This document shows positions 46,360-56,339 of a stretch of 64,000 bases of DNA, one piece after another. Every line of letters begins with the position of its first letter. The stretch's first letter is position 1. Source of the stretch: CAWHJN01 sp963829705 (lineage in GTDB: Bacteria > Bacteroidota > Rhodothermia > Rhodothermales > BA12); assembly GCA_963829705.1 (NCBI GenBank), contig CAWHJN010000002.1:1-64000 (forward strand). The letters run 5' to 3'. Position numbers and translations under genes: made by a program. The notes below the pieces were generated by a model, which had not been told where the DNA came from, made no database searches, and worked only from the letters and a program-made list of their open reading frames with translations.

Positions 46360-47598
46360 TCAGCGTGTAGGACCGGTAGCTCTGCGACGTGCGAATACGC
46401 CTATGCCCCCCAGGCCGAGCATGAGCATCGCCACGGCCGGGATGCCGGCCGCGAGTGGGTTTCGGTTGTCTTCAAGCGCATCGAGCCGGGCGCGGAGTGC
46501 CGCGTTTTCTTCTTGCAACTGGGACGTGCGCTGCTCAAGCGCCTGAATAGCGGCCAGGTTGACGCCGTCGATGTCCATCGAGTTGATGAGCAGGCTGTCC
46601 TCGCCGAGGGCGAAAGCAGCATAGAAATCCTGCGCCATCGGCCCCATGTGCCGGATGCTCGCATCCTGCGTCTTGTAGTTCCACGTCATGACGGGTACCG
46701 AATGCAGCTGCTTCAACACCTGCTCGCCGTCTACGGCCGCGAAATGCTCTTTGCGGTTTCGATCCGAGATGCTGCTCCACGAGCCGCCGCCGGGCGCCAC
46801 GGCAACGCCCGCAGACAGGTTCTGCGACGTGTAGAACCGAATGCCACCGCAGCCGCGGGCCACGAACTGGTTGTTGGCCGTCGCGTAGACCGAGTCCGAG
46901 GAGAAGCCAGCGCAGCCGTCGCCGAGCACAATCGAACCCTGACGCCCGGCGGTACGCGCGTTCTTGCCGATGGCGACGGAGAACATGCCGCTGGCCTTGT
47001 TCTGGAGACCGATGGCGATGCCGAAAGAACCCGTGGCAATGCTGGGGCCAATGGTAATAGACGCAAGGCCGCTGGCGATCGAACTCGGCCCGAGCGCGAC
47101 GCAGTCGTCGCCGGTGCACTGTGCGCCGCTGCCCAGTGCGATCGCTCCCACAGCGCTGGCCGTACCGTTGAAGCTCAGCGCCCGGTCGGCACTGGCCGTG
47201 CTGTTGTTGCCGAGCGCCACCGACTCGTCGCCAGAGGCCGTCGTAGCAAGACCTACGGAGAAGGAGCGGTCGCCGCTGGCGCGGGCATTCTCTCCGAAGG
47301 CTGCGGACCCATATCCGATGTTGGCGTCGTCCCAGTAGGTGCTGCCGAAGGTACTGACCTGACCAGCGCGAAAGGCGTAGCGGCCAGGAAACCACATCAT
47401 TCGGACGCCCGCGCCTGAAGTCGGAATTACACCCGTGTCTGCCGTTCCCAGCACGGAAAATCCCGCGTCGGTGTTGAGTTGGAGCAGGCTGGCGTCCGTT
47501 TCGTTTCGGGCTTCGAGCGCAGTTGTCTGGGCAACTGCAGCCGCGCCCAGACCGAGCGAAAGCAGTAGGATCAGAAGGGGGCGAGTGGTAAAGAGCAT
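46360..47598 (-). CDS. Trimeric-autotransporter-like head repeats with S74 chaperone domain and C-terminal membrane anchor
   Basis: 412 residues from ATG 47598. A signal peptide (1-24) is followed by about nine YadA-head type repeats at 97-230 (ASGDESVALGNNSTAS, VGAIALGSGAQ, ASGLASITIGPSIATG, ASGMFSVAIGKNARTAG). A peptidase S74/intramolecular chaperone domain lies at about 278-350 (SDRNRKEHF, VPVMTWNYKTQ, HMGPMAQDFYAAF). A leucine-zipper coil (345-380) and one hydrophobic helix ending FARRR (383-405) finish it, like an IPTL/PEP-CTERM-type tail rather than a YadA barrel. It is probably a trimeric surface or periplasmic fibre. Confidence 0.8.
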   Translation of the reverse strand: MLFTTRPLLILLLSLGLGAAAVAQTTALEARNETDASLLQLNTDAGFSVLGTADTGVIPTSGAGVRMMWFPGRYAFRAGQVSTFGSTYWDDANIGYGSAAFGENARASGDRSFSVGLATTASGDESVALGNNSTASADRALSFNGTASAVGAIALGSGAQCTGDDCVALGPSSIASGLASITIGPSIATGSFGIAIGLQNKASGMFSVAIGKNARTAGRQGSIVLGDGCAGFSSDSVYATANNQFVARGCGGIRFYTSQNLSAGVAVAPGGGSWSSISDRNRKEHFAAVDGEQVLKQLHSVPVMTWNYKTQDASIRHMGPMAQDFYAAFALGEDSLLINSMDIDGVNLAAIQALEQRTSQLQEENAALRARLDALEDNRNPLAAGIPAVAMLMLGLGGIGVFARRRATGPTR

Positions 47599-47845
47599 TA
47601 CGAAGAGAAAGGGCTTAGACTCAGGGTGAGGGTGAAGGTCCTGGCACGGGTTAGCCATGCCGTATTCCTAGCTACGTGCCGTGAATATGCGCTGATATCG
47701 GTACGTCTTACGAGACCTTAACCCCTTACCCATATTGCGGGGGAAAGGAGAGCGCCCGACGACGGTGCTTGACCTGATGCAGAATCTGATCATGAGCGGC
47801 ATCGACGAGGCAACGCCGGCCCTTTCGAGCCACAAAGCCTAAGCA

Positions 47846-48781
47846 CTGTCTGGTGAATGCGGGGTGAGGCGAGGTTGAGCGTTGGTGCGTTGTCGGGCGG
47901 CATCGTTCTCTGCTACCATGGCCCGCCGACATGCCCTCTCCGACGCCCAGTGGGCGCGCATCGCCGATCTGTTCGACCAGCCGCGCCGTAAAGGCGGCCA
48001 GTGGCGCGACCATCGCACGATGCTCGACGCGATCCTGTGGATCATGAAAACCGGCGCTGCCTGGCGCGACCTACCCGAGCGCTTCGGCCCCTGGCAAACC
48101 GCATACGAGCGCTTCACCCGCTGGCGCCGAGACGGCACACTCGACCGGGTCGTGGCCCGGCTCCAGCGTGACCTCGACCGCGACGGGCTCATCGACTGGT
48201 CGGCCTTCTGCGTCGATGCCACCCACATCCGGGCTACCCGCGCTTCCGCAGGAGCCCGAAAAGGGGGGGCGCTGCCAGGCCGGCCTCCGATCGCGCCCCG
48301 GCGCGTATGGCGCTGGGGCGCTCGCGCGGCGGTTTTACGACCAAGCTTCACCTCGTCTGTGACCGAAACGGTGTCCCGCTCGGTGCCCTTGTGACGGCAG
48401 GCCAAGAGCACGAATCCAAGCAGTTCGAGGCCGTCATGGACACGTAGGCGTGCAGGGCGAGCAGGGTCGACCGCGTAGCCGCCCAGCGCGCGTGCTGGCC
48501 GACTGTGGCTACGACGCAGGCCGGATACGGGCTTGGTTGCGCCAGCGAGGCATCAAGGCCACAATCCGTCCGAACCCGAGACGGAGCCGCAAGCGAGGGC
48601 GTCCGCTGAGCTTCGACCGGTCGTGGTACCGGCAGCGCAACGTGGTCGAGCGTTTGATCGGGCATTTGAAGGAGCATCGTCGGATCGGGACGCGCTACGA
48701 GAAACTGGCGGAGAGTTACCTGGCGATGGTCAAGTGGGCGTTTGTCGAGCGCTACCTGCGCCTGCTCCCTTCACCAGACAG
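47846..48781 (+). mobile_element. IS5-family insertion sequence, degraded
   Basis: 936 bp bounded by 12-bp exact inverted repeats CTGTCTGGTGAA / TTCACCAGACAG. It contains one IS5-type transposase split over frames. No target duplication is evident. Confidence 0.82.
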
Positions 48782-48788
48782 ACCCTAG
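47918..48788 (+). pseudogene. IS5-family transposase in pieces
   Basis: The first part (MARRHALSDAQWARIADLF to the CVDATHIRA region) is the IS5 N-terminus with the first catalytic Asp. At AAAAGGGGGGG (about 48258-48268) a -1 slip would join it to MALGRSRGGFTTKLHLVCDRNG, as in two-frame IS5 elements, so this may be programmed. A second break, one missing base near 48443 (after QFEAVMDT), cannot be programmed and separates the last part (LADCGYDAGRIRAWLRQRG ... YRQRNVVERLIGHLKEHRRIGTRYEKL with the catalytic Glu). The element is therefore probably dead. Confidence 0.82.
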
Positions 48789-49006
48789 CTGAGAGACCTC
48801 GGAGCTTCGCCACGATGACGCACGATGAACGCGATGCCGCGCTCGTTCATGGAGGCCCAGCGAAAGCAGCGAGATCTGTAAGGGAGAGGCCAAGAGAAGC
48901 AGAGATCATGCACAGTGGTCTAGTAGTCTTCGAAGCAGTAGAGCACTCTGCGCGGGGAACTACCGGCGTGCATCGGTCTACACCGTTCTGATATCAAAAC
49001 GATGCC

Positions 49007-49261
49007 ATGCCTGCTCTCACCGTGCGCGACATTCCACCGCGCCTCTACGAGCGCCTCCGCGAGCGTGCCAGTCGCCACCGGCGTAGCCTCAGCGGCGAGG
49101 TCGTGACGCTGCTTGAAGAGCAGCTTCTCGCACAGCCTATCGATCCCGAAGCGCTCATTGCTGAAGCGCATGCCTTCCACGCACGCTTCGAGGGGGTGCT
49201 GCCGGATCTGACGGAACACAAGCGCGAAGGCCGCCGCTACGACGACCCAGACGCGTCATGA
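49007..49261 (+). CDS. FitA/VapB-type antitoxin
   Basis: 84 residues. The N-terminal half is a ribbon-helix-helix DNA-binding fold of the FitA type (ALTVRDIPPRLYERLRERA, then HRRSLSGEVVTLLEE). The C-terminal half (EALIAEAHAFHARFEG...) would wrap the toxin. Its stop overlaps the toxin ATG (ATGA at 49258-49261), typical of toxin-antitoxin pairs. Autorepression is expected. Confidence 0.87.
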   Translation: MPALTVRDIPPRLYERLRERASRHRRSLSGEVVTLLEEQLLAQPIDPEALIAEAHAFHARFEGVLPDLTEHKREGRRYDDPDAS

Positions 49262-49662
49262 TCGTCGTCGATACCGACGTGATTGCGTCTTTCTGGATCA
49301 AGACGGATCGTACGTCTGCGGCGCTACAGGCCAGGCGCAAAGACCCGCAGTGGACGTCGGTGCTCTTGTGGCGCAGCGAACTGCGCAGCGTACTTCGCCA
49401 GCATCTTTTGCGTGGTACGCTGAGCTATGGCGACTGCGTGTGGATCGCAGAAAAAGCGACATCGATGTTAAAGGGCTCCGAATACCCCGTAGTGAGCGCG
49501 GCGGTGCTTAAGCTCGTCGAGGCGACGGGACATTCGAGCTACGACTGTGAGTTTGTAGCGCTGGCAGAAGCGCTGGGCGTGCAGCTTGTGACAGGAGACC
49601 GGAAGGTGGCGCGGCTCTTTCCGGCGACAGCTGTGCTGCTTGAGGATTATGTGGGAGCATAG
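49258..49662 (+). CDS. VapC-type PIN-domain toxin
   Basis: 134 residues forming one PIN domain, an Mg-dependent RNase. The acidic residues are D5 or D7 in IVVDTDVI, Glu in LWRSELRSVL (about 41), Asp in SSYDCEFVALAEALG (about 95) and Asp in LVTGDRKVARLF (about 113). It is paired with and translationally overlapped by the antitoxin. In VapBC systems the toxin cuts tRNA or rRNA; the target here is unknown. Confidence 0.9.
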   Translation: MIVVDTDVIASFWIKTDRTSAALQARRKDPQWTSVLLWRSELRSVLRQHLLRGTLSYGDCVWIAEKATSMLKGSEYPVVSAAVLKLVEATGHSSYDCEFVALAEALGVQLVTGDRKVARLFPATAVLLEDYVGA

Positions 49663-49951
49663 ACGCAACTAGAGCATGCTGCTCCACCTCCGAGTGTGGT
49701 GTCGTGCCATTTGAACCTGACATAATCAGAATGAGATGAAAGAGGATTGCAGTAACGGATGTAAATGACGACCTGACATGCCTTTACATCTGCCTGCAAA
49801 GGCGCTATAAACGCTTCGCCCTCGCATCCAAATATTTGAACTTTGCGGGCGAGGACCATTTGCCGCGGCATCGATTCATCCTACATTACCGCGATTTCTG
49901 GGGCCCATAGGTAGGGCCTCGTACGCATCCTCCCATAGCAGAGCATAGGTC

Positions 49952-51573
49952 ATGAATTCTCGGCCGCTCACCTCTTCATTTACTGCGCTCTGCTTGGCGG
50001 GCCTGCTCGCGTGTTGTTCTGCCGGGCTCCTATCGGCTTGTAGCGACACGCTGATGGGGGAAGAGCCTAGAGAGAAAACCGAAGTTCGCTTTAAAGCCGA
50101 CAGCATACAGGTTAGGGCGCTCCGAGCGGGTACTTCCGAGCGTTTGTCGGAGCAGAGCTTTGTGGAGGTCGGAAAAACCGTATCTCTTGTCGTGTCCGTC
50201 TACGGAACGCCCCAGGACAGCGCCAAAGGCGTACCGGTGCAGTTCTCTGTAAAGGCTGGGGATGGCAGCATTAGCCAGCCGTATGTGACGACTTCATCAG
50301 GAGGCTATGCCAGCGTCTCTTTCACGCTAGGGACAAACGTCCAGGAGAACACGGTCGAAGTACAGGTCGAGGGTCTCTCACCTCATCTCGTCAACATCCG
50401 AGGGTTCTTTCCCTCTCTCTCGCTCACGCAACGGCGCGGGTAGAGGGAGTTCAGATTCAATGGGGTGAAGACCGCAACGCCGAGTTCAGGGCTTACGAGG
50501 TCTACCGCTCTGCCTCAGCGAAATCCTTGCCTGGGAACAGCACCCTCCTCGCGACTATCACCGAGCGCGCAACGACGAGCGTTCTCGACGGCACCGCGGT
50601 TCCAGGGAAGAGGTACTGGTATTACGTCGGCTCTGTGCTGAGCGACGACTTCACCGCCCTGGCAGCCGAAAAGGATATCGTAGCGGGCTACAGCCTTCTC
50701 TTCGAGAGCGACGTGTACGACCTCATCGTGGACAAGCGCCGCCGCCGCATCTATGCGTCGCTTCCGAAACAAGGGGAGATCGCCGTCATCTCAACCGAGA
50801 CGAACATCGTCACCGACCGGATCGCAGTACCCGAAGGCCCAAAGCGGATGCGGCTGAGCCTTTCCGGTGATGAACTCTTCGTTGCGCTCGAACAAGCAGC
50901 GGCCATCGCGGCCATCCACCTCGACACGAAGCAGCGTGAAACGATCGAACTCAAAACAGATCTGGTGGCCGCGCCGACGCATGACGTGATCGAAGTTGAG
51001 CCTGGACGGCTCTTCGTTTCGGTATCTCATCCCTCTGGCCAGTTTTCCCAGCTCGTGACCGTTAGGCGCGCTACCGGCGTCACCCTACACGTGGCCGGAA
51101 AACAGACGATGGGGCCCTCGCCCACGTTTCTCGGTGACCCAGCAGGCCGCGTGCTCTACGTAGGCAACGGCGATCAGTCGCCGGAGAAGATCTACAAGCT
51201 GGATGTGTCTAAGGAAGACGCGCCCATCCTTCAGGAAAGCAACGTCAGCGTTGGCGGGGTTGAGGATCTGGCCGTAGCACCGGACGGCAGCAAGCTCTTT
51301 GTCCGCACGGGCGAGGTGCTGGCGGCTTCCTCCCTGCAAGTGCTCGCCGACGTAGGACTGGGATACCCGGCTCTGTCGTCCGATGGGAGTCTGCTCTATT
51401 CGCTCGATGGCACGCGCATCCGCGTGCTCAGTGCCACCTCGTTCAGCACGCTCTACACGAAGCCCGTCTCGTTCAGCACCCATCGTTTTCCAGCACTCCG
51501 GCTTTTAGAAGAGGCTGCGCTCGGATATTTGCGCGTTGACAGGCGCGTCTATGTCGTCCCACTCTCTCGCTGA
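49952..51573 (+). pseudogene. Lipoprotein with Ig-like, FN3-like and beta-propeller domains, one frameshift
   Basis: ATG 49952 gives a lipobox-type signal (LLSAC, about residue 30) and a bacterial Ig-like group 1 domain (GKTVSLVVSVYGTPQDSAKGVPVQFSVKAG is cut here as PVQFSVKAGDGSISQPYVTT). Near 50440 the frame stops; in the +1 frame ATARVEGVQIQWGEDR continues into an FN3-like segment (RAYEVYRSAS ... KRYWYYVGSV). A YncE-like propeller runs to 51573 (VYDLIVDKRRRRIYASLP, AVAPDGSKLFVRTG). Correcting one base gives about 540 residues. Whether it is one broken gene or two is uncertain, but the domains join naturally. Confidence 0.72.
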
Positions 51574-51704
51574 GAGTCTTTACAGCTTTCTTTTCAGGAT
51601 CATCGTCGCTGTTCGGATCTACGCTGACGGAGTTAGACGACCGGCATGATGAAGTGAACCGCCCCGGGTTTGCCGGAGACTCCAAACTTTGAGAACTTGG
51701 AGCC

Positions 51705-52025
51705 ATGAGCAAATCAACCCGATACTCCCCTGAGGTTCGCGAGCGGGCCGTCCGACTCGTCTTCGACCACGAGCACAACCATCCGTCCCAGTGGGCCGCT
51801 ATCCGCTCGGTCGCCGAAAAGATCGGCTGCACGGCCGAGACGCTTCGCAGCTGGATCCGCAAAGCTGAGCGCGATAATGGACGCCGGGCTGGGCCGACGA
51901 GCGACGAGAAGGCACGTATGAAAGAGCTCGAACGCGAGAACCGCGAGCTTCGACGGGCTAACGAAATCTTGCGCAAAGCATCGGCGTATTTCGCACAGGC
52001 GGAGCTCGGCCGCCGACCGCACTGA
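51705..52025 (+). CDS. IS3-family transposase OrfA
   Basis: 106 residues: a helix-turn-helix (RYSPEVRERAVRLVFDHEHN ... VAEKIGCTAETLRSWIRKAE) followed by a leucine zipper (MKELERENRELRRANEILRKASAYFA). The stop overlaps the orfB ATG by one base (TGATG-type junction at 52023-52027). Confidence 0.95.
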   Translation: MSKSTRYSPEVRERAVRLVFDHEHNHPSQWAAIRSVAEKIGCTAETLRSWIRKAERDNGRRAGPTSDEKARMKELERENRELRRANEILRKASAYFAQAELGRRPH

Positions 52026-52936
52026 TGGTGACCTTCATCGACGATCACCGCGAGGAATACGGAGTCGAGCCAATCTGCGCCGTTTTGCCGATTGCTCCGT
52101 CTACCTACTACGCCTGCAAAGCCCGAGCTTCTGATCCGGGCCTACGCTCTGCTCGTTCGATCAGCGACGAGGCGCTTCAGCCCGAGATCGAGCGCGTCTG
52201 GCGTGAAAACCGCCGCGTCTACGGCGCAAAGAAAGTATGGCAGCAGTTGGGCCGGGAAGGCTTTTGCGTCGCCCGCTGCACGGTGGCCCGCCTGATGCGC
52301 GACATGGGGCTACGTGGGGTTGTGCGGGGCCGCCGGGTTCGCACGACCGTGCCTGCCGAAGCTGCCGAGCGTCCGCTGGATCTGGTCGAGCGCAACTTCA
52401 CCGCCGAGCGCCCGAATCAGCTTTGGGTAGCCGACCTGACCTACGTTGCCACGTGGCGTGGATTCGTTTACGTCGCCTTTGTGATCGATGTCTTCTCGCG
52501 GCGCATCGTTGGTTGGCGCGTGTCAAACTCGCTCAAAGCTGATCTGGCGCTCGACGCGCTCGAACAGGCCCTCTACGACCGGCAGATCGGCGACGAGCCG
52601 CTCGTGCATCACAGCGATAGGGGCGTGCAATATTTGTCGATTCGCTACTCGGATCGCCTTGCCGAAGCGGGTATCGAGCCGTCGGTGGGTAGCCGTGGCG
52701 ATTCCTATGACAACGCGCTCGCTGAGACGATAATCGGTCTCTACAAGACCGAGGTGATCAACCACGAAGGCCCCTGGCGAGGCCTGGAAGGCGTAGAGAT
52801 CGCCACACTCGAATGGGTGTGGTGGTTCAACGAGCGCCGGTTGATGGAGCCTTTGGGCTACCTTCCTCCTGCTGAGTACGAGCAGGTCTTTCACCGCCGG
52901 CAGGAGAGTCAAGCTCTCGCAGCGGCACTCACGTAA
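52025..52936 (+). CDS. IS3-family transposase OrfB (DDE integrase)
   Basis: 303 residues. An HTH_21-like region (RVWRENRRVYGAKKVWQQL) comes before the rve core with D in LWVADLTYVATW, D in LVHHSDRGVQYLS and E in DNALAETIIGLYKTE. It starts within the orfA stop codon; in this family the active OrfAB is usually made by -1 frameshifting, and a separate start is also possible. Confidence 0.95.
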   Translation: MVTFIDDHREEYGVEPICAVLPIAPSTYYACKARASDPGLRSARSISDEALQPEIERVWRENRRVYGAKKVWQQLGREGFCVARCTVARLMRDMGLRGVVRGRRVRTTVPAEAAERPLDLVERNFTAERPNQLWVADLTYVATWRGFVYVAFVIDVFSRRIVGWRVSNSLKADLALDALEQALYDRQIGDEPLVHHSDRGVQYLSIRYSDRLAEAGIEPSVGSRGDSYDNALAETIIGLYKTEVINHEGPWRGLEGVEIATLEWVWWFNERRLMEPLGYLPPAEYEQVFHRRQESQALAAALT

Positions 52937-52966
52937 CCAGGTCTCCGGTAAACCCGGGGCGGTTCA

Positions 52967-53503
52967 GGGCGCTTCACCGACGTGCGCAACGCGATCACGC
53001 TGCGGCTCTTCTACGCCTCGGGCGGGCGAGTCTCTGAGCTCGCTGCGCTGACGTGGGACGATTGCCTGGAGCGCAGTGCTGATTATGGCAAGAAGACCGG
53101 ACAGGTGACGCTCTTCGGCAAGGGCGGCAAGACACGACGCGTGCTGCTCTCGCCCGCGACGTGGGCGGTGCTGGTAGCCCACCGTAGACGTGAACGTGCA
53201 GCAGGCTATGGCCATAATGCTGAGCCGGTGCTGCGCTCTCGCAAGTCGGGCGAGGATGGTGCGGCGCGTGCGCTCACGCGGGGACAGCTCCGGAGCGTCG
53301 TGCGGCGCTTGGCGAGGAGGGCGGGGCTGGAGCAAGCGGCGAGTCCGCACTGGCTGCGTCACGCGCACGTGAGCCATGCGCTCGACCGGGGTGCGCCTGC
53401 GCACCTAGTGCAGCAGACCGTTGGCCATGCCTCACTGGCTACCACGAGTCGCTACGCGCATGCCAGACCTGACGCCTCGTCGGCGCAGTATCTCACCGTT
53501 TGA
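52967..53503 (+). pseudogene. Tyrosine recombinase, N-terminus removed by the IS3 element
   Basis: The frame runs out of the IS3 right end and encodes a full catalytic domain: Arg in FYASGGRVSELAALTWDD, Lys in GKGGKTRRVLL, HWLRHAHVSHALDRG (HxxR), VGHASL and the nucleophile Tyr in TTSRYAHARPD. The core-binding domain is missing, so it is inactive as it stands. A GTG at 52982 could still start the fragment. Confidence 0.88.
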
Positions 53504-53674
53504 GACGAACACTCCTCTACTTCGGGATGAGCAACTTTTTGGGGAGTGGTCAAACCATGTGCGTTCTGCCACACGAACCCCTCGAGCGGTTCACCTTGTG
53601 CATGAGACTCTGTGGTGGTACTCTCTGATCATCGCGGAGCAGCTTCGCCTACCCAACCCGCGACCACTGACTGC

Positions 53675-56104
53675 ATGCCACCTCCGCACCTGCTCGTCCC
53701 GCTCCGCCAGCTCCACAAGCGCCCACTCTACTCAGCGATCAGCCTCATAGGCCTCGCGACGGGCGTCGCCGCATACCTGCTCATCGCGCTCTTCGTACTC
53801 GACGAGCTGTTCCTACGACCGCTTCCACGAGCGCGCTGACCGCATCTTCCGCGTCGTCTACCGCGACCAACTCGCGACCTCGGTCGGCTTGCGCCAGCCC
53901 TCGAAGCTGACTTCCCAGAGATCAGGCACGCCGTGCGCATCAGCCAGCGATGGCCCGAGGTACTCGTCACCCACGAGGGAGAGACCGCCTACGAAAGCGG
54001 GTTCTTCTGCACCGACCCCGCCTTCTTCGACGTCTTCAGCTTTCCGCTCCTCGAGGGCGATCCGCGCTCGGCACTGGCACGTCCCTTCACGGTCGTTCTG
54101 AGCCAGTCGATGGCGCAAAAGTACTTCGGCGACACGAGTCCCCTAGGCGAAACCATCACGCTCAAAGGGCTCTGGGATGCGCATGACTTCGAGGTCACAG
54201 GCGTGGCCGAGGAGGTGCCTCGCAACAGCCACTTCACGTTCAACTTTCTCGCCTCGTTTGCCACACGCTACACGACCGAGCCTGGCGCCGAAAACATCGA
54301 CTCGTGGGGCCACGTGGGCGATCTGACCTACGTGCTCCTCGATACGGTCAGTAGCCAGGCCTCCCTCGAGTCGAAGATGCCGGCATTCTTTCTCCATCAC
54401 GAGCGCGACCGCTTTGCAAATCGCGACTTGCCCGACTTGGAGCGCATCTATACGCTACAGCCGATCTCGGACATCCACCTCTACTCGGCGATGAAGGACG
54501 AGTTGGAGCCAGGCGGTGACGTGCGCTACCTCTACATCTTCTCCGTGGTGGCCCTGATCATTCTGCTCACCGCCTGCATCAACTACACCAATCTCGCTGC
54601 AGCGCAGTCCGCTTATCGCGCCCGGGAAGTGGGCGTGCGCAAAGTGATGGGGGCTCGCCGCTGGCGACTCGTCGCGCAGTTTCTGGGAGAGTCAGCCGTG
54701 CTGACCCTCGCGGCGCTCGTCCTCGGGCTTGCCCTGGTGTGGCTGTGCCTACCTGCCTTCAACCGCCTCGCCGGTAAAGAGCTAACGCTCGGCCTGCAGA
54801 GTGGCACCGCCTTCTGGCTCGTCGTGCTGGGAGTCGGGGCCCTCGTCAGCCTTGCCGCCGGCCTGTACCGGGTCTCTTTCTCTCCGGTTTCCAGCCCGTG
54901 CGCGTGCTCAAGGGCCTCGTCGCGAGTACAGGGTGCCTCCAACCAGCGCTTCCGAAGCACACTCATTGTCACCCAGTTTGCGGCAGCCGTCGTGCTGATC
55001 GTGACGACACTGACGGTCTACCGTCAGCTCGATTACATGAAGCAGAAGCGCCTTGGGCTCAACCCCGAGCAGGTCGTCATGGTCTTCCACCCGCAACGTT
55101 CTCGGCAGACAGTACGGGGCATTCAAAGCAGAGCTGCTGCGGCACCCAAACGTGGTGAGTGTGGCAGCCTCAGGTGCCGAGCTACCCTCGTCAACCGAAC
55201 AGATGATGACCCTGGCGCCGGAGAGCTCTGGTCAGCAGGCCGCATCCGAGGCCGAAGGTGAGTCCCTCACGGGCTACGTCCTGCCGGTGGGAGACGACTT
55301 CCTTGAGACGCTCGAGATCCCGCTGGTTCGAGGGCGTAGCCTTAGACCTGAAGAGTTCGAGCGAAGCAGAGATTCTTCCTTCGTGCCCGTGCTCATCAAT
55401 GAAGCCGCAGCGCAGCGTTTTGGCTGGGAGAGATCCGCTACGGCAAGACGTTCACGTGCTGCTTCAACCCCACGCCGCGCGTGGTGGGCGTGGTGAGGGA
55501 TTTCCACATCGAATCGCTCAAAGAAGAGATCGCGCCGCTGGTGCTGATGCCGTCGTGGTGGTCGCGTACGGTTTTAGTGCGCACAAAAGCAGGAGACATG
55601 GCCCGAACCCTAGAAGTCATTCGGGCGACGTGGCGCGAGTTTGCACCGGGGAATCCGCTTGAGTACACGCTGATGGACAGCCGCTTCGAGCAGATCTGAC
55701 GGTGCCGAGGAGGAGCGCCTTGCGCGCGTGTTCAGTCTCTTCACCCTTTCTGGCGGTCGCCATCGCCTGTTCAGGCCTACTTTGGTCTGGCCTCCCTGCT
55801 GGCTCAGCAACGGACGAAAGAGATCGGCATTCGTAAAGTGCTCGGCGCGACGGTAAGCCAGATTGTGGTGCTCCTCTCGAGGGACTTTCTGCGCCTGGTG
55901 CTTGTCTCGTTCGTGATCGCCGCGCCGATCGGGTACTACGCCGCGAGTCGATGGCTAGAGGACTTTGCCTACCGTATCACGCCGGATGCTGGCATCTTTG
56001 CCTTGGCAGGTAGCATCGCCGCCCTCATCGCCCTCGCCACGGTCAGTTCTCGCGCCCTTAGGGCCGCCCTGGCGAAGCCAGCAGAGAGCTTACGACACGA
56101 ATAG
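53675..56104 (+). pseudogene. MacB/FtsX-type ABC transporter permease, multiply frameshifted
   Basis: ATG 53675 opens a permease N-terminus (LLVPLRQLHKRPLYSAISLIGLATG...). Single-base breaks occur near 53810 (before SYDRFHERADRIFRV), about 53895 (before ALEADFPEIRHAVRIS), about 54880-54945 (around GFQPVRVLKGLVAS), about 55090, about 55435 and about 55700-55835. The correct frames spell a continuous MacB_PCD domain (RYTTEPGAENIDSW, ADVSRTL-free), an FtsX core (YLYIFSVVALIILLTACINYTNLAAA; REVGVRKVMGARRW) and a second FtsX unit (IGIRKVLGATVSQIVVLLS). With six or more indels it is a pseudogene. No ATPase partner is present. Confidence 0.85.
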
Positions 56105-56286
56105 CCTGCGCAACGTGATGGCTTTCAATCAGAGGATCGATAATCTCCACTTATCGGACATCAGAAAATCGCGGACGACCCTTCCCGTGCGAGGACGGAA
56201 ATAGGTGGAAACGATGACACTAAAACGGCTTATCCTTCTGCTCTCGTTTCCCCGTCTTGTAAGAGTTACCAGCGGCGCGCGGGGCG

Positions 56287-56294
56287 TATATTTG
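56287..56294 (+). promoter_or_regulatory. Candidate Bacteroidota-type -7 box
   Basis: TATATTTG matches the TAnnTTTG consensus exactly, in an otherwise GC-rich stretch 46 bases before ATG 56340. No good TTTG -33 box lies at the normal 19-base spacing, so the call is tentative. Confidence 0.4.
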
Positions 56295-56339
56295 CCCGAC
56301 GCGCCGCCTCGAGAAGTATAGCCCCGGTTGCCCTCCACG

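Larger units (their letters stand above)
51655..52966 (+). mobile_element. IS3-family insertion sequence, apparently intact
   Basis: 1312 bp with 28-bp imperfect inverted repeats (25 of 28 match) beginning TGAACCGCCCCGGGTTT at both ends. It contains intact orfA and orfB. The right end lies directly against a truncated integrase. The 3 bases flanking the two ends (AAG and GGG) do not match, so the original target duplication is missing. Confidence 0.93.

Noticed and set aside
47846..48781. Counting the IS5 transposase as active through programmed frameshifting
   Set aside because: One junction (AAAAGGGGGGG) could be programmed, but the second break near 48443 is a missing base with no slippery sequence.
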